Notes: generated by a model not told the origin, from the letters alone. A DNA stretch of 64,000 bases from Flaccisagitta enflata (GCA_965153355.1 OZ231126.1:27838001-27902000); one strand, 5' to 3'. Shown: positions 45,197 to 57,505, numbered from the stretch's first letter. Program-made: numbers and translations.

Positions 45197-47826
45197 ATGA
45201 CGCCGTATCAACCCCCACGCTTCCGACGTTTTCATGCCTCATTTCTTGCCATATTCGTGTATATTTTATCGTCGAGACATTCAACTCTGGCGGCTCGCTT
45301 CATTCACACTGCCATGCCGAAAGGAGCGCCGCGCGTGACGTTCACTTGCGACTCTTCCTCTTGGATCAAAGAGGATTTGAAGAAAGTGGACACGGTGATT
45401 TCTCTCGGCACTCAATTGGCCGCCGACGTCCCGGGAGGCGTGGACAAATACCGCCTCGCCCGAGATGGCAAAGAGTTGACGGTGCAAAACCTGGTCGAGG
45501 AAGACTCGGGCGTTTTCAAGTGTAAAAACTATAAATGCTCTTTGACGGTGGCCCGGAATCCCGAGTGTAAACCCGTGAAAGTTACGTTTCAAGAAGGCAA
45601 AGAACAAACTCTGACTTGCGGCGACATTTTCGTTAATCCCGGCGCCACTTCCGCTTCCCACGCGGCCGCGGCGCCGCGCGTCGATTGGCTTCTTGACGAC
45701 GCAATCTTGCTGTCCGAGGAACCAACCGAATATATCGCCGCCGCCGCAGCCAACGCCAAAGCGGCGTCGCCCGCGGCCAACTCCGGCGCCGCGGATGAGG
45801 ATGAAACGGGCGCCACTTCCGCCCGCAGCACCGCCGCCGAGACGTACGCCGTCGACTTCCGGTTCGATCCCAAATTCACACACAATGGCAAAAGACTCTC
45901 CTGCGTGTTGGAATACTCGCATTGGAACGCGTCCTTTCCTAAACCTTCCTGTGGAATCGATAAACTGGACGTAAAGTTTGAACCGCGTATCGAATGCCCT
46001 GAAATTCAGTATTTGAATGAAAACAATTCTCGACACGAGGCCTTTTGCGAGATACTCGGCAATCCACGGCCCTCGCAAGAATCCATTTTTTGGAAGGTGA
46101 AAGGAGATAGCCGTCGATTCTACGTCAAAAGTGATGACAGGTAAAAAAGTTTTTTAGTCGCGTGCTACACAAACTTTTAAAAGGTGTTTTAAATGTTTTA
46201 GGGGTCGGTCACAAAGTTGTTTAAAAGGCATTTCAAACTTTTAAAAGGTGTTTTAAATGTTTTAGGGTATCAATAAGAACTTGTTGGCTAATTGAAAGGT
46301 CATTTGGAAAACTTTAGTCTGTCTGCCTGTCTGTTTATCCAACGTTTTGTGAAAATGCCGACGCACGCGACTTAGGTCTAATGACCTTGTTTAAAGGCGT
46401 GCGCAAGAGTGCTGAAGAAAAAAACGGGACTATTTCTTTTAAAAAAAGGAAGTCATTTGATGGACAACAAAATTAGTTCAGTTATTTTACTACATCTTTG
46501 CCCATCTGTTATCTCCTAATGGAACCGTTACAACCCTTTTGTCACTCTCATTATTCAGGCAAAGACAAGCGGTCAAAGATTTGCCTTACGGCATTCGATC
46601 TTCCCTTTTTCTGAATCAAGATTTAATCAACAAGAATTTCACGATCAACGTCCCCTTTGCCGGAAAGATTCTGACGCGGGATGTGGCGCCAATTCTCGTT
46701 TCCGGTCCTTATCTCACTTGTCCGCGATCCATGCGGCTCGTCAGACGCGATAACAAAGTGGAAATTGGCTGCGAGATCAGAACGGAGCCTCTGATCCCGG
46801 CGAATAATATCACCTGGTCCGTAAAGGGTGAGAAATCCCTTGAGCAAAATGGAGGACAAATGGAAAAAACGTCCTATGGGCAAAATATTGTCATGCTTTT
46901 TGATCTCACGAAGCAAGTAGAACGGAATGATGAGGAAATCAAGATTTCAGTTCAGGTATACGACACAGTAGAGCAAATTTATATGGCGATGTTTTGGGCT
47001 TTATCATGAATATTTGCCTCACTTTCTTATTTTAAAGTAACTACACCGCTTATTGTTTTAACAGGTGACCGGGATATTTGTATCGGCGAAAAAAAGTGTG
47101 TCCATCATACTTAGAGATGCCGCGTCGGTGGAGCAAACGATCAGCGATATAAATGATTGGGTGAACCAGAATGCCGGGTTGTTGTTATTATCCGGCGCTC
47201 TGTTCTTAATGGCCCTCCTCACTTTTGTGGTCATAGTGGTGGCTTGTAGGAAAGGGCTTTTGTGTAGCCCACCTCAGCAGCGGAAATACAACCGACCGAT
47301 GTCACACAATGCGAGAATACCTTCAGCTACGCTGCTTGACGCCCTCAATGATCTTGAATACAAGGCTGCTAGGGGCACAAACACAGCAGGTATTGGCGTT
47401 GTCGGGAATGACTTGCATAGTTTCAGATGCCTCCCATAATGCAGATTTCAAATACACGTTCTCTCCCTCTCAGGTAACCGAAGATCTTCGTTTACTTTCT
47501 ATGGTGGCGGAGGAGGTGGTGCTACTGGGACAGTGAGCTCAGCATCTCAACCCTTGACCATTGGTCGCGATTCTGTTGACAACTTTGAATGGAGTCATGG
47601 TTTCTCAAAATTGGCTAATGCACTAATTGCCAAAGACACTGATCAAGATGGATACATTCAGTCGCAAGATGCACTGGCTACTGTAAAAACTTACTCCCAA
47701 ATATACAAGCTCAAACTCGATGACGGCATCATCAACAATGCAATGATGACCTGCTCCAACGGTGCTCATGTTGATGTGGAAAGTCTCACGAGATTACTTG
47801 CAAATGCCCATGATACCCAAGCTTAA
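45197..47826 (+). CDS. Immunoglobulin-like type I membrane protein with cytoplasmic EF-hand
   Basis: Five exons, all phase-consistent: 45197-46140, 46559-46955, 47065-47389, 47474-47826 plus stop; 672 residues in the four coding blocks. ATG at 45197 gives a signal-anchor-like FLAIFVYILSSRHSTLAA. The ectodomain (about 40-480) has three or four Ig-like units, with the NLVEEDSGVFKC Ig signature and paired Cys, and an Ala-rich insert in the second. One transmembrane helix (about 484-507, AGLLLLSGALFLMALLTFVV) ends in CRKG. The tail has a Gly run and an EF-hand loop DTDQDGYIQSQD (about 610-621), followed by a degenerate second hand. It is probably an adhesion or signalling receptor; no named orthologue is recognised. 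I count four coding exons; an untranslated first exon is possible. Confidence 0.85.
46151..46393. repeat. AGTCGCGTGC-type repeat in an Ig-receptor intron
   Basis: TAGTCGCGTGCTACACA start, two copies of AACTTTTAAAAGGTGTTTTA, GCACGCGACTTAGGTCTAAT and GACCTTGTTT end. It lies between exons 46140 and 46559. Confidence 0.7.
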
Positions 47827-48016
47827 AGGGGCGGTTTATGACATTTACCAAAGCACCGTTACTTAACCAATATTGTTCACACTTTAAAGACTGTTGAATA
47901 TTTAGTACACCTTTTAGCCATGTGAAATCAAAATCATCAGATGTGAAGCTGTGAACTGACTCATAGTTGTGATACAGTTCCATTCACCTCATCGGTGATA
48001 TGGAAATACCCATAAC

Positions 48017-48291
48017 CAGGCCTGTATATAATTGATATCAAAGGGTCTGGAGATGGGGAAGGAAATCAAAGAGGGAAAAAAAAGAAAATTCTGGGAAAAA
48101 ACAACTTTTGACAGTACCAAATCATAAAAACTAGTTAGTAAAACACAATTTAACACTATCTAAACCTTAACTACACTGTTTTATAGTTTTAAGGGGAAGA
48201 AAATCATAGATTTTAAAACGCAACATGTCGCGGGGAAGAAAATCAAAGGCGGGGGGGGAAATCAAAAGCGACTCAATTATATACACCCCTG
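48017..48291. mobile_element. hAT-like MITE, second copy of the 19582 family
   Basis: CAGGCCTGTATATAATTGAT at left, CAATTATATACACCCCTG at right. The flanks CCCATAAC and CCCATTAT are a worn 8-bp duplication. 275 bp, opposite orientation to 19582. Confidence 0.75.
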
Positions 48292-48631
48292 CCCATTATC
48301 TATCCAACTGCGCCAGTTGACTGGCAGGCTGTCACGGTATGAAAGGAGTCATCTCTGCTGTCAAGTATTGCTTCTAAGCATAATCTTCTGAGGGCCGAGG
48401 TAAAACACCACGGATTCAAGCTTATTGTTGCTGGGGTTATGTCTGTATTTGTATAGGCTTGCTGTCTTGTGCATTTTTTCTTTTTTTTTTCATTTTCATG
48501 CTACATTGTACGACAATCATTTGATATTGATTGTTGAAAAATACTAATAGCCAGAGCTTCTGTATTTTTGGGTTCATCACGTTCATTTTGAGATTTAAGT
48601 GTGTGCATGTAAGTGTCATGGGGTACTAGAT

Positions 48632-49253
48632 AGAACACCATCCGTTCTAACTACCGCCAGGTGGTTTTCAGTATTACTCTGGATTTTCCGCTTGTTTTCA
48701 CTCAATATGGACCTCCTGAACATGAATCCAGCTTCAAAAAAATCTTTCTTGTGGCGCCTTTTGAAAAAAATCCAAAATTGATAGTTTTTTCTCTTATTTT
48801 GAAGTCAGAATTTTTAAGGTTGTTGGAAGATCTTTTTAGATAGCATATCTGAATTCCTGATAAAATTTCCTTTCATTTGATAGGTCGCACTATATATTTT
48901 TGAAAAGAAATAAAATTTTTATTTTTTAATCCACCGTTACAAAAAGGAACGGTGAGTAAAAAATTGAAAATTTGATCTCTTTTGAAAAATATATAGTGCG
49001 ACCTATCAAATGAAAGGAAATTTCATCAGGAATTCAAATATGCTATCTAAAAAGGTTTTCTAACAACCCTCTAAAACCTGGGTGCATTATAAGATGAAAA
49101 ATTATCAATTTTTGATTTTTTTCAAAAAGCGCCACAAGAAAGATTTCTTTGAAGCCGGATCCTAGTTCAGGAAGTCTATCCTGAGTAAATACAAGCGGAA
49201 AATTCAGAGTAATACTATAAACCACCTGGCGGTAGTTTGGACGGATGGTGAGA
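48632..49253. mobile_element. Inverted-repeat element
   Basis: ACTACCGCCAGGTGGTTT at 48650 and its inverse at 49222. The arms pair over about 260 bp, including GATAGGTCGCACTATATA, around a 70-bp spacer. Confidence 0.7.
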
Positions 49254-50017
49254 ATGGTAGAATTTTAGTTGTAAGGTTTATTTTCTGATGCATAATGATT
49301 TTTAACGAATCAATTTTAATCTTTTTTGACATTGAACATGCAATTTCCCACCGTTTTCATCTTTGCCGGTTCTGTACTTCATTAATAAAATTACATAATT
49401 TATTAAGTCGATACTTTCAAAGATATTCACCTGTTTAGCCCTTAGCATAATTGTATACTTCCCTTCATTTTTGAAATCTTGATGCATTGATTTGTTGACT
49501 TCTAATTAAAATTGGCAACCTAGTTTTCTTTTCTTTATATACAACACGGTTCCACTTGATATTGAATATTTCTGATGGTTCTGATTTTATGTTTTCAACA
49601 AATGGAAAGGATATAGAATGTTACGGCGGAATGCTTCTGATTTTGAAAAGAGGGCTGCAATGCTGATAAGCTAGCTGATACTGATCTCTTAGAGACAGAG
49701 ACAAATATTACCAGTATAATTTAACTACTTTTCTTTTCAAGTGATGTGCCAACATAGCTTCATGAAACCCTCCTTATTAAATCAAAGTGATGTCTTTAAC
49801 CAGGTCAGTCAGTATGTTTTTTCAACAGGGTTGTTTTGGTTGAGAAATTGGTTTTCTAACGGATCAATGCATATTGCAGATGCTTACCTCAATGGTAGAG
49901 ACTAGAGACATGGAGCGAAGATCTGCATGTGCTGAAACCATGCTTATCTCGGGAGAATAAAAGAAGCTACTAAGAGCTGCTCCTCTAATTTTTATGTGGG
50001 CCAACACACGTCAATAC

Positions 50018-50236
50018 GAGGCTGTGTCCTATTGGTTGGTTCGTTACACGTGTGACGGTCCACACTACACCCCACTATGTCCGTTGGTTGGTCAGTCAGT
50101 CCCCATTTTACTTTTTTATATTTTTGTGGTCTTTGACCTCACTGCCCATGCCCAAATGCTCAAGTACACTAGTAATTGTAATTCTGCCCCTGCCCACCCA
50201 CACCCGACTCAGGTAGCTGTGTATCCGGCCTTGTTT
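50018..50236. repeat. AGTCGCGTGC-type repeat
   Basis: Diverged start (GTTACACGTGTGACGGTCCA), CCCCACTATGTCCGTTGGTT, CCGTGTATCC-like end GTGTATCCGGCCTTGTTT. Confidence 0.7.
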
Positions 50237-50303
50237 TATTCCACTTTTTCAAAATGGCCGCCGTGAAGTATGGGGACATTGATCTTAGGAATACTACGGG
50301 TTT

Positions 50304-50537
50304 TTAGTCGCGTGCTGCGCGACTCTACACCCCGCTTTGTCCGTAGGTCAGCCGGTCAGTCGGTCGGTTGGTCAGTCGGTTGGTTGGTTGATCGGTGGGC
50401 TGGTCGGTCCCCATTTTACTTTTTTTGTTTTTGCGGTCTTTAGCCTCACTGCACTTGCCTAAGTGCCTTAGTAACTCAAATACTGCCCCTACCCACCCGC
50501 ACACGACTAAGGTAGCCGTGTATCCGGCCTTGTTTTC
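50304..50537. repeat. AGTCGCGTGC-type repeat, best-preserved copy
   Basis: TTTTTAGTCGCGTGCTGCGC hairpin start, GACTCTACACCCCGCTTTGT, GGTCAGTCGGTTGG runs, GCACACGACTAAGGTAGCCG and TGTATCCGGCCTTGTTTT end. Confidence 0.8.
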
Positions 50538-50646
50538 TTTAAATTTCATTCGTCTTTTTTTCTAGCCTTGTGTACCCCTCATGATTTATATATTGTTATG
50601 TTGTTGATTATGCATCAAATTATTGATAGTAAGGATACAAATAATT

Positions 50647-51674
50647 ACTAGCCTGTACTGAAATGACCGAAACCAAAAAAATCGGAATTCTCCGAGCAGT
50701 TCATGTTGTGGAGCTGTCTTGGGCTTCAATTGTCATCATTTTTAACATTAATTGTTTACATTTTGGTTGCTGCGTCTTACCTTGTACTTCCTACTGATCT
50801 ATAGAATAAAAAATTCTAATTGCTCCAATATGAATTTTGACTGCAGTTTTGAAACTTGCATGAAAAATGGTCTGTTGAAAGTGCTTTTCTTTTTCTAAAA
50901 TTCCTTCGGGATCATTATCAAAATCCATGCAAAAGATTTTTAAAAAAGGTAAGTTCAATGATTTTACAAGGAAATTAAAAGGAAAGGTATGTTTTACTAC
51001 ATTTGACAGTACTTTTGACCACCTTCTAGTTGGAATATCAAAAAAATTATCAATTATCAGTTTTTTCTGCAGATTCCAAATCTGCAGTCAAAATTGGGAT
51101 TTGAGTACTTTAAAATTTTGGATTTGCTATAGGGGTAGGGTTACACGCTTTTCATGGATTTTTAACTGAGCCTTAGCGTTCTTATTGTTAGCCTTGGCGT
51201 TCTTATTGTTAGCCTAGAGGTTCAAACGTTCTTAAGATGTTCTTATTTTTAGATTGAATTTTTTTTTAAGTCTGTAATTATACTTAATTGTTACTATATT
51301 TTGTTATTCTAAACAATTGTTCTTAAATCATGATTTATTTAAAAATTATTTTTACAATACTTGTTATCAGATATTTCATCATATTTTATTAGCTTTTTTT
51401 TTTTGAAAACTAATTTTCTCATCTTTAAATCTACGGCTCGGCATGTTCTTAAGATGTTCTTATTTTTTTGCTAAATCTGATGCTGATGTTCTTATAAACA
51501 GTGTTCTTATAAAACATAAAGCGTGTTATAGAGGGTAAGGCGCGGCCACCTAAAAGTAGAATTTTAAAGCCAATAGTTATTTCAAAAGAAGCCTGAGACA
51601 GTCCCACTGTCTCCCACAACATGATCTGCTCGAAGAAGGTCGATTTTATTGCTTGTTATTTTGGAACAGGCTAC
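50647..51674. mobile_element. 1-kb inverted-repeat element with a nested insertion
   Basis: TACTAGCCTGTACTGAAATG at left, ATTTTGGAACAGGCTACTAA at right. The inner GCAGATTCCAAATCTGCA pairs, and GAGCTGTCTTGGGCTTC has a worn inverse near 51590. An insertion at about 51138-51530 (ACACGCTTT ends) is absent from the relative at 32250-32840. Confidence 0.6.
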
Positions 51675-52332
51675 TAAGTACTCATGTCATTTTATTTGCA
51701 ATTGTGAAATATCGTTTTTATCGCGAGTGAAGAAAAAATGATATAAAATTGAGTTTTTGATCGAATATGGAGGAACAAGTTCATTAGCTAATGAAGTCGA
51801 AAATTTCAGAAAAAAACCTTGTGTTTTGCACTTGCATCTCCTTACTCTATAAAAAACTCGAAGTGTAGCCTTTTATCAGTGCATGTCCATTTGTCAAATT
51901 AAAAAATGTTTTTTTCAAGATTTCATGAGTCACGGGAAGAAAAGATATTTTTGACTATCTTTACTTTCGCTGAAATAATAGGAAATGATTCAATTTGAAA
52001 ATAGATATGAATAATTGTCCCCATATTCCCTAATGATTTGATTAACAGACGTTTCTATTTCTCTCTCTCTATTTTGAAGAGTTCACGAATCAATAACCTA
52101 AACTATCGGCTACCTACCGCTGCAATGGAAAACTAAATAGGAAAAAAAACAGATGTGGAAAAAGTTATCAGTATCTCCCAATTATTGTCCCCGTGGCTAC
52201 ACTTCCATATGATGATGATCTTGTCTAAAGGCCTTTGGCATATTGACATATCAGATGTAAACACTCTAGACTGATTCCACTTAGCCACAGCTAGAGTACA
52301 GTTGCAATGAAAATACAATGCGAGGAGCCGCC

Positions 52333-52634
52333 AAATCTCTAGCAACCCCCCCTGCAGCGTTTACCGTGAATATAACAGGGGTGAGTAAAATGGTAAATGC
52401 TAGTATATTTCAATTCAATTCCCGCCATCAAGGCAATTTTTCAATTTCTTCATAGTATCCGAAATAACAGCCATAATGGGCAAAATTCAACAGTTGCAAA
52501 AATGGTTGATTTTGACCCTTTAAAAGGCTGTTTCTTGAAAACTAAATTGAAATGAAAAAATCGCTCCGATGGCGGGAATTCTATTAGGACAAGTTATCAG
52601 CTGCTACCTTAAAAATCAACTTAATATTAATCGT
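52333..52634. mobile_element. Truncated copy of the 7505 MITE family
   Basis: CAATGCGAGGAGCCGCCAAA start and paired inner arms (AATTCCCGCCATCAAGGC against GCTCCGATGGCGGGAATT). The right end breaks off into the TC microsatellite. Confidence 0.6.
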
Positions 52635-52648
52635 TTAAGCTGCAGGGG

Positions 52649-52650
<2 letters not shown>

Positions 52651-52728
<78 letters not shown>
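52651..52728 (+). repeat. (TC)n microsatellite
   Basis: About 38 TC units directly abutting the truncated MITE. Confidence 0.95.
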
Positions 52729-53402
52729 ACTTCGTAAGATGTGTTGCAAACCAAATGAAATGAACTTCTTCCATCCCTCTGGGCTCTGGCGACTTACTAC
52801 GACCCAAAGATTTTCAACCAGCATTGATTTCTCCTTTTGAAATTGAATCTTTGCATCGCCGGTCGGATTGCGATCATTTGAATCTGATAGTTGGTTGGTC
52901 CTTTGGTACTTCATTCACCATCTTGCAAGTGCTGTTTTTAGCCTTTTTCGTCGCCTGCGCGCTTTGACTCAATGTGAATAAAAAAGCAGATTAGTTCTTT
53001 TTGCCTGGTACTTTGCATCTCTATAAGCCACTTATTGGTCATTTGTGTCGATGTGGCGCGCATTTCGCTTCGCTGCTCCTGCCCACGTGCTTGACTGGTC
53101 TCATACATCTCCGCTCCTGTCCATCCGCTCGCGACCAAGTTAGCTGTGTATCCGGTTTGACATATCTATTCATCACGTAAATATCGATACACCCCGCTAT
53201 GACGGACCCAAGAATAAGGAAATCCGCCTATTATAGAAAATCTTGGTACTTTCAGGTGATTTCTTAGTGATGACAATAACAGAAATCTGCCTATACTGTA
53301 TTTTTTTGTAATTGGCGCCCCGGGCACTTATGAAATTAGATAGTAACATTTTTATTTTACCCTCTTATAACAACCCCTTTGATTTGAAAATTTTGTCATC
53401 TA

Positions 53403-54246
53403 GTGTTTTTAGTTGTGTGCTTCATGACTCCATACTTTGCTTCGTCTGTCCATCCGTCTGTTCGTCCGTTTGTCTGTTCGTCCGTTTGTCCCGTCACGTT
53501 GGTCCATCACATTTTAGTTTTATTCCTTTTAACAGTCTACGGACAAAACGAGGAGAGTAGATTTTGCTGATCACCGTTATCATGCTTAGACGTAGTTTGT
53601 TTTAAAATGTAGGCTTGTAATTACCTCATAGAAAATTACTGAGGACTGAAAGAAACTAACGCAAGAACGATTACTACAGGGAGGCCATGTAAAATCATGA
53701 AAGAAGTTTCTTCATGATTGAAAGCAAATATTGCCATCATGTTGCAGGGTCGGCCAGAGGGGGTCAATCTTAGCCCAGATGGAGGTCTCAAGTCCCAGGG
53801 GTGACTGCATGCCAACTTTTGCTTTCAATTAAAAAGAAGTTCTTTTTATGATTTTACATGGCCTCCCTGTAGTAATCGTTCTTCCATTAGTTTCTTTCAG
53901 TCCTCAGTAAGTTTCTAAAAGGTAATTAAAAGCCTACATTTTGAAATAAACTATGCAAAAGCATCATACCGGTGATCAGCAAAAACTACTCTCCTCGTTT
54001 TGTCCATAGACTGTTAAGTCATTGTGAGTCAAATAATATCATTTTAAGTTATTATAGGTCATTTTAAGTACATTTGTCATTTTAGGTCATTTTAAGTACA
54101 TTTGTCATTTTAGGTCAATTTTCGTCATCAGTCATTTTAGGTCATTTTTAGTCTAATTCATTGAAAGTGATTTTAATCATGTAGTTATACAATTAGGTAA
54201 TTATGTAAGTCTCGCACGTGACTTAAAGGTGTTGGCCTTGTTTTTA
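53403..54246. repeat. AGTCGCGTGC-type repeat split by a MITE
   Basis: Start TTTTTAGTTGTGTGCTTCAT with a (CCGT)n-type run, end TCTCGCACGTGACTTAAAGG then GGCCTTGTTTTT. The MITE at 53532-54014 and a GTCATTTTAG tandem stretch (54016-54180) lie between. Confidence 0.6.
53532..54014. mobile_element. TA-flanked MITE (ACAGTCTACGGACAAAACGA ends)
   Basis: Terminal inverted repeats of more than 40 bp (on to GGAGAGTAG and GCTGATCACCG), TA at 53530 and 54015, 483 bp. The inner arms AATCGTTCTTCC and GGCCTCCCTGTAGTAATCG also pair. Confidence 0.85.
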
Positions 54247-54249
54247 ACG

Positions 54250-55060
54250 AATGCTACTAGAAATACAAAGATTAGGATAAAGTTTATGCATGTGGTGTGT
54301 TTTGCCTATTATCTTTTTGGTATTGTTAAAAAAAATCATAATCTAATAATATAAAGAGCAGAAAGAGGGGCAATAAACGGAAAACCTACAGTAAAATGTT
54401 AACTGTGATGGCTCCTTGACACACGTTTTTTCCGGTTTAATCGTAGTAAGGATGATATTTACAGAATCTAAATCACAAAAAAAAAGCGCTTCATCTGTGG
54501 ATTTATGCAGTTATAAGAATTTCACGGATACCTCTGTGGATTTATGCAGTTATAAGAATTTCACAAATACCTTTTCTCATCATTCGTGGCATGGTATCGG
54601 TCAGTTTTTCCATCTCCACTTTCCAAATTTGTGGCCGATCTACGAATAAGGCAAAATGACATCGTGTGTCGACGTGTCTTTCTCTAAAGAAAGTTTTTTT
54701 TCCCTTAGTTAAGTCAAAAATCACGAATTTGCCGGGAAAAGGATTCTCTTGTTTCTCTCTCTCTCTCGTCTTTCTTTTCCTGGCTCTAGACAGTGCAACA
54801 GAGAATCTAAGCGGGATCTTCCATACTAATCCTTTGTTAAGTTTGCTATCTGAGTCTGTTAAATGGTATTTCACAAATTTTCTCAAAATATTTTTCCTCT
54901 GCTACTCACAATATCGCGTTTGTCTTTCGCTCCTAGATATTATTTGAAGAGAGGAGAAATTGGAAGAGGATTGTTAAGGTGATCCGAGATGTATAAATTT
55001 TATGCCCTCGCGCTCAAATTGCCTGATTTTGGCCTTGCGCATTGAAGGTTGTCATTCTAT
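54250..55060. other. Intergenic, nothing recognised
   Basis: Contains a 2-copy direct repeat of about 50 bp (CTGTGGATTTATGCAGTTAT at 54496 and 54535). No gene or element could be supported. Confidence 0.4.
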
Positions 55061-55065
55061 GTATC

Positions 55066-55069
<4 letters not shown>

Positions 55070-55137
<68 letters not shown>

Positions 55138-55230
55138 GACAGACAGACTGACTCGTGAGCACACACACACAGATGCAGGTGAGCACACACACAAACATAG
55201 ATGCTGGTGAGCACACACACAAACACAGAT
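55070..55230 (+). repeat. (GA)n and GAGCACACACAC tandem repeats
   Basis: About 32 GA units, then three copies of a roughly 30-bp unit with GCTGGTGAGCACACACACAA. Confidence 0.9.
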
Positions 55231-55996
55231 GCTGGTGAGCAGTTAGCACACTAACCGAAGATCCGAAGATGAAAAGATAATGGGTAGAAACTAAATGAGA
55301 CATAAAAAGAGACAGAGGGGAAAGAACAGACACATTTAGAGACAACCACATACAGAAACCCAAAGCGAGAACGGGAGAAAAAATTTAAAGGGAATGAATA
55401 TGATTGTAGGCAAGGAATAGTGTTGCCTTGTCTTCAGTTCCTGTGGTTTTAATTCGACATTTTCAGCGTTCTATCTTTGTGTCATTTTCTTTCCAACTGC
55501 GGCTTTTCTCTATTTCTCTCTCTCTCTCTCTCTTCAAGTTATAAATCTGGGTATCCACACACCAAAAAAGAACAAAAAAGATGAATCTTCAATGGCGTTT
55601 CTCTTCATCTTCTCCCTTTTTTTGAGACAAAATTTGATTTTTGCACATTTTCGCGGACCGATGAAGAAAAAAAAACGAATTAATGACTTCTTGCTGTTTC
55701 AATCTCTCAATTCAGAAAAAAGATTATCTTAATTCAAGAAAGAATTTTCTTCGAACGGTTTCATAATTCATTCTCGAATTTTTTCTCCCATCCGATTGGA
55801 ATGTGCTGTAAAATTTGAATCGCCCAAGTGCAACGATGATCCACTGCTCGGTCTACTCAAATGTTTGTTGCGTGTGGCAAGGACGATGAATCGTCAAGCT
55901 ACGTCGCGTCAGCTGTTTCGTAATGTTACGTGAACGTACACATTTTGAAGATCAAATAGAACGGTCTTCTCGCGTTTCTTCCATCCACTAGTCAAG

Positions 55997-56425
55997 ATGG
56001 GGTTATTTCAGAGCGTTTTCTCGATTTCCGACGAAGCGGATGCGGACTTGGATCCATTCCAGTGTCAAGAAGGGACTTACAAGAAGTTGGATATTGACGC
56101 TGTCGCCGCCGCTGCCAAAGCCCGAGAAGAACAAGCCACGGCGAACAAGAAATCCGCTCATAAGATATTTCTTACGGCGCCTCGTCGGAAAAGGAAAGAA
56201 GGGGGAGCGGCGGAAACAACGACGCGGAATGGAAAGAGAGTCGTCGCCTTGAAAAGCAGACATTCGGAGAAGGTCGTCGTCATTAAAGACAGACCTAAAC
56301 CCATCGTCCTTGGGCCCGAGGCCTCCTTAACCGTCGATGGGCCGGCAGGTTATATGCGCAATTGCTTTTCAGTCTCGTGCATTCGACTATGTACCAGCTT
56401 AGGGGCTTTCGACTCTAAGTGCTGA
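55997..56425 (+). CDS. Unrecognised protein with Gly-2 start, probable first exon
   Basis: ATG in a good context (TCAAGATGGGG) starts MGLFQSVFSISDEADADLDP. An Ala-rich helix with KAREEQATANKKS and a basic PRRKRK patch follow. A likely donor, CCGGCAG before GTTATA at 56348 (phase 1), suggests this is exon 1 and the frame to 56425 is read-through. Gly-2 could be myristoylated. Codon use (GCC/GTC-rich) resembles the other genes here. I found no phase-compatible second exon in the window, so the gene may continue off the right edge. Function unknown. Confidence 0.5.
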   Translation: MGLFQSVFSISDEADADLDPFQCQEGTYKKLDIDAVAAAAKAREEQATANKKSAHKIFLTAPRRKRKEGGAAETTTRNGKRVVALKSRHSEKVVVIKDRPKPIVLGPEASLTVDGPAGYMRNCFSVSCIRLCTSLGAFDSKC

Positions 56426-56455
56426 GATTCTTACTCTTTGCTGGATATGTGCACC

Positions 56456-56670
56456 ATTTGATGGTGGAGGACAGCCCCTGAAATTTCTGATCCATTGGAC
56501 AATGCAAAACCTGGGCCGTCACCCCCTCATTTCCAATAGATTATGTAAATGAGGGAATTAAGCTCTTTTTCCAGCATATGTTTTACTTAGGGAAAGGCGA
56601 TGGGTGGCGGCTTAGGTTTTGCCGTATCCAATGGGTCTTGAATTTTAGGGGTGTCTTTTATCATCAAATG
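56456..56670. mobile_element. Small palindromic MITE
   Basis: ATTTGATGGTGGAGGACAGC at left pairs with GTGTCTTTTATCATCAAAT at right. The inner TCCATTGGACAATGCAAAAC pairs with GTTTTGCCGTATCCAATGGG. It lies just after the 55997 frame. Confidence 0.6.
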
Positions 56671-57027
56671 GCCAGCGAACATGAAGGATCTGAGCACATT
56701 GGGCCAAAAGACCCCGGGCTGCTCTATACCCCCACTTAGTCCGTTCACTTGCTTTGGCTTCCAATAAGGGCTTGTAATCAAGTCACACATTTTCCACGGA
56801 TCTACTCGTTCAAGCGCGGCTTTTGCAAGAAGGCTTCTGCTCAAAAAGGTCAAATTGTTTTCCTACGTTACTTCCGCTACTCACTCGCTGGTGACTGATG
56901 TTGCGAGCATCTGTCCGTCAGTAACGGTTTTTTTTGTGTGATAACCTCATGTCGGAAGAAAGCGCAAAGGAATTTGGCCCTATTGTCCTTGTTTTGCGGT
57001 TGAAATTGGTTTTCGTGAATCCTCAAC

Positions 57028-57187
57028 AAAGCCGGATACACGGCTACCCCAGTCACGTGCTGGTGGGCAGGGACCTTATTTGAGGTCACTTGACCATTTC
57101 GGCAGAATGAGTGAGGTCAAAGAATAAAAATTTTAAAAAAGTAAAATGTGACAGACCAACTGACCCGCAGACGGACAGACTGAAAAA
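57028..57187. repeat. AGTCGCGTGC-type repeat, inverted orientation
   Basis: CAAAGCCGGATACACGGCTA start, CCCCAGTCACGTGCTGGTGG core, then GACC/GACGG runs. The hairpin end is lost. Confidence 0.65.
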
Positions 57188-57315
57188 TTGACAATTACGT
57201 ATTATTGTTGTACTTCGGATCCTTAAGTATTTTCAATAATGAATGTCAAATAACTTGAAAACATGGCCGAAATTCGACCTGCGGATGCGTCCTTAGTACT
57301 TTTCACTGCGCATTT

Positions 57316-57382
<67 letters not shown>
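57316..57382 (+). repeat. (GA)n microsatellite
   Basis: About 32 GA units. Confidence 0.95.
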
Positions 57383-57384
<2 letters not shown>

Positions 57385-57505
57385 CTTGATATTACGTTCT
57401 CGAAAAAAAAACCGCCAGATGGACGGACGGATGGACCAATAGATGGACACGGAGTCTTTTTGATCGAGGACACGTCATGTTTAATAAGGCCGGTTACACG
57501 GCTAA

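Noticed and set aside
45281-46078. 265-codon minus-strand frame
   Set aside because: Shadow of the Ig-receptor exon, caused by GC-rich codons.
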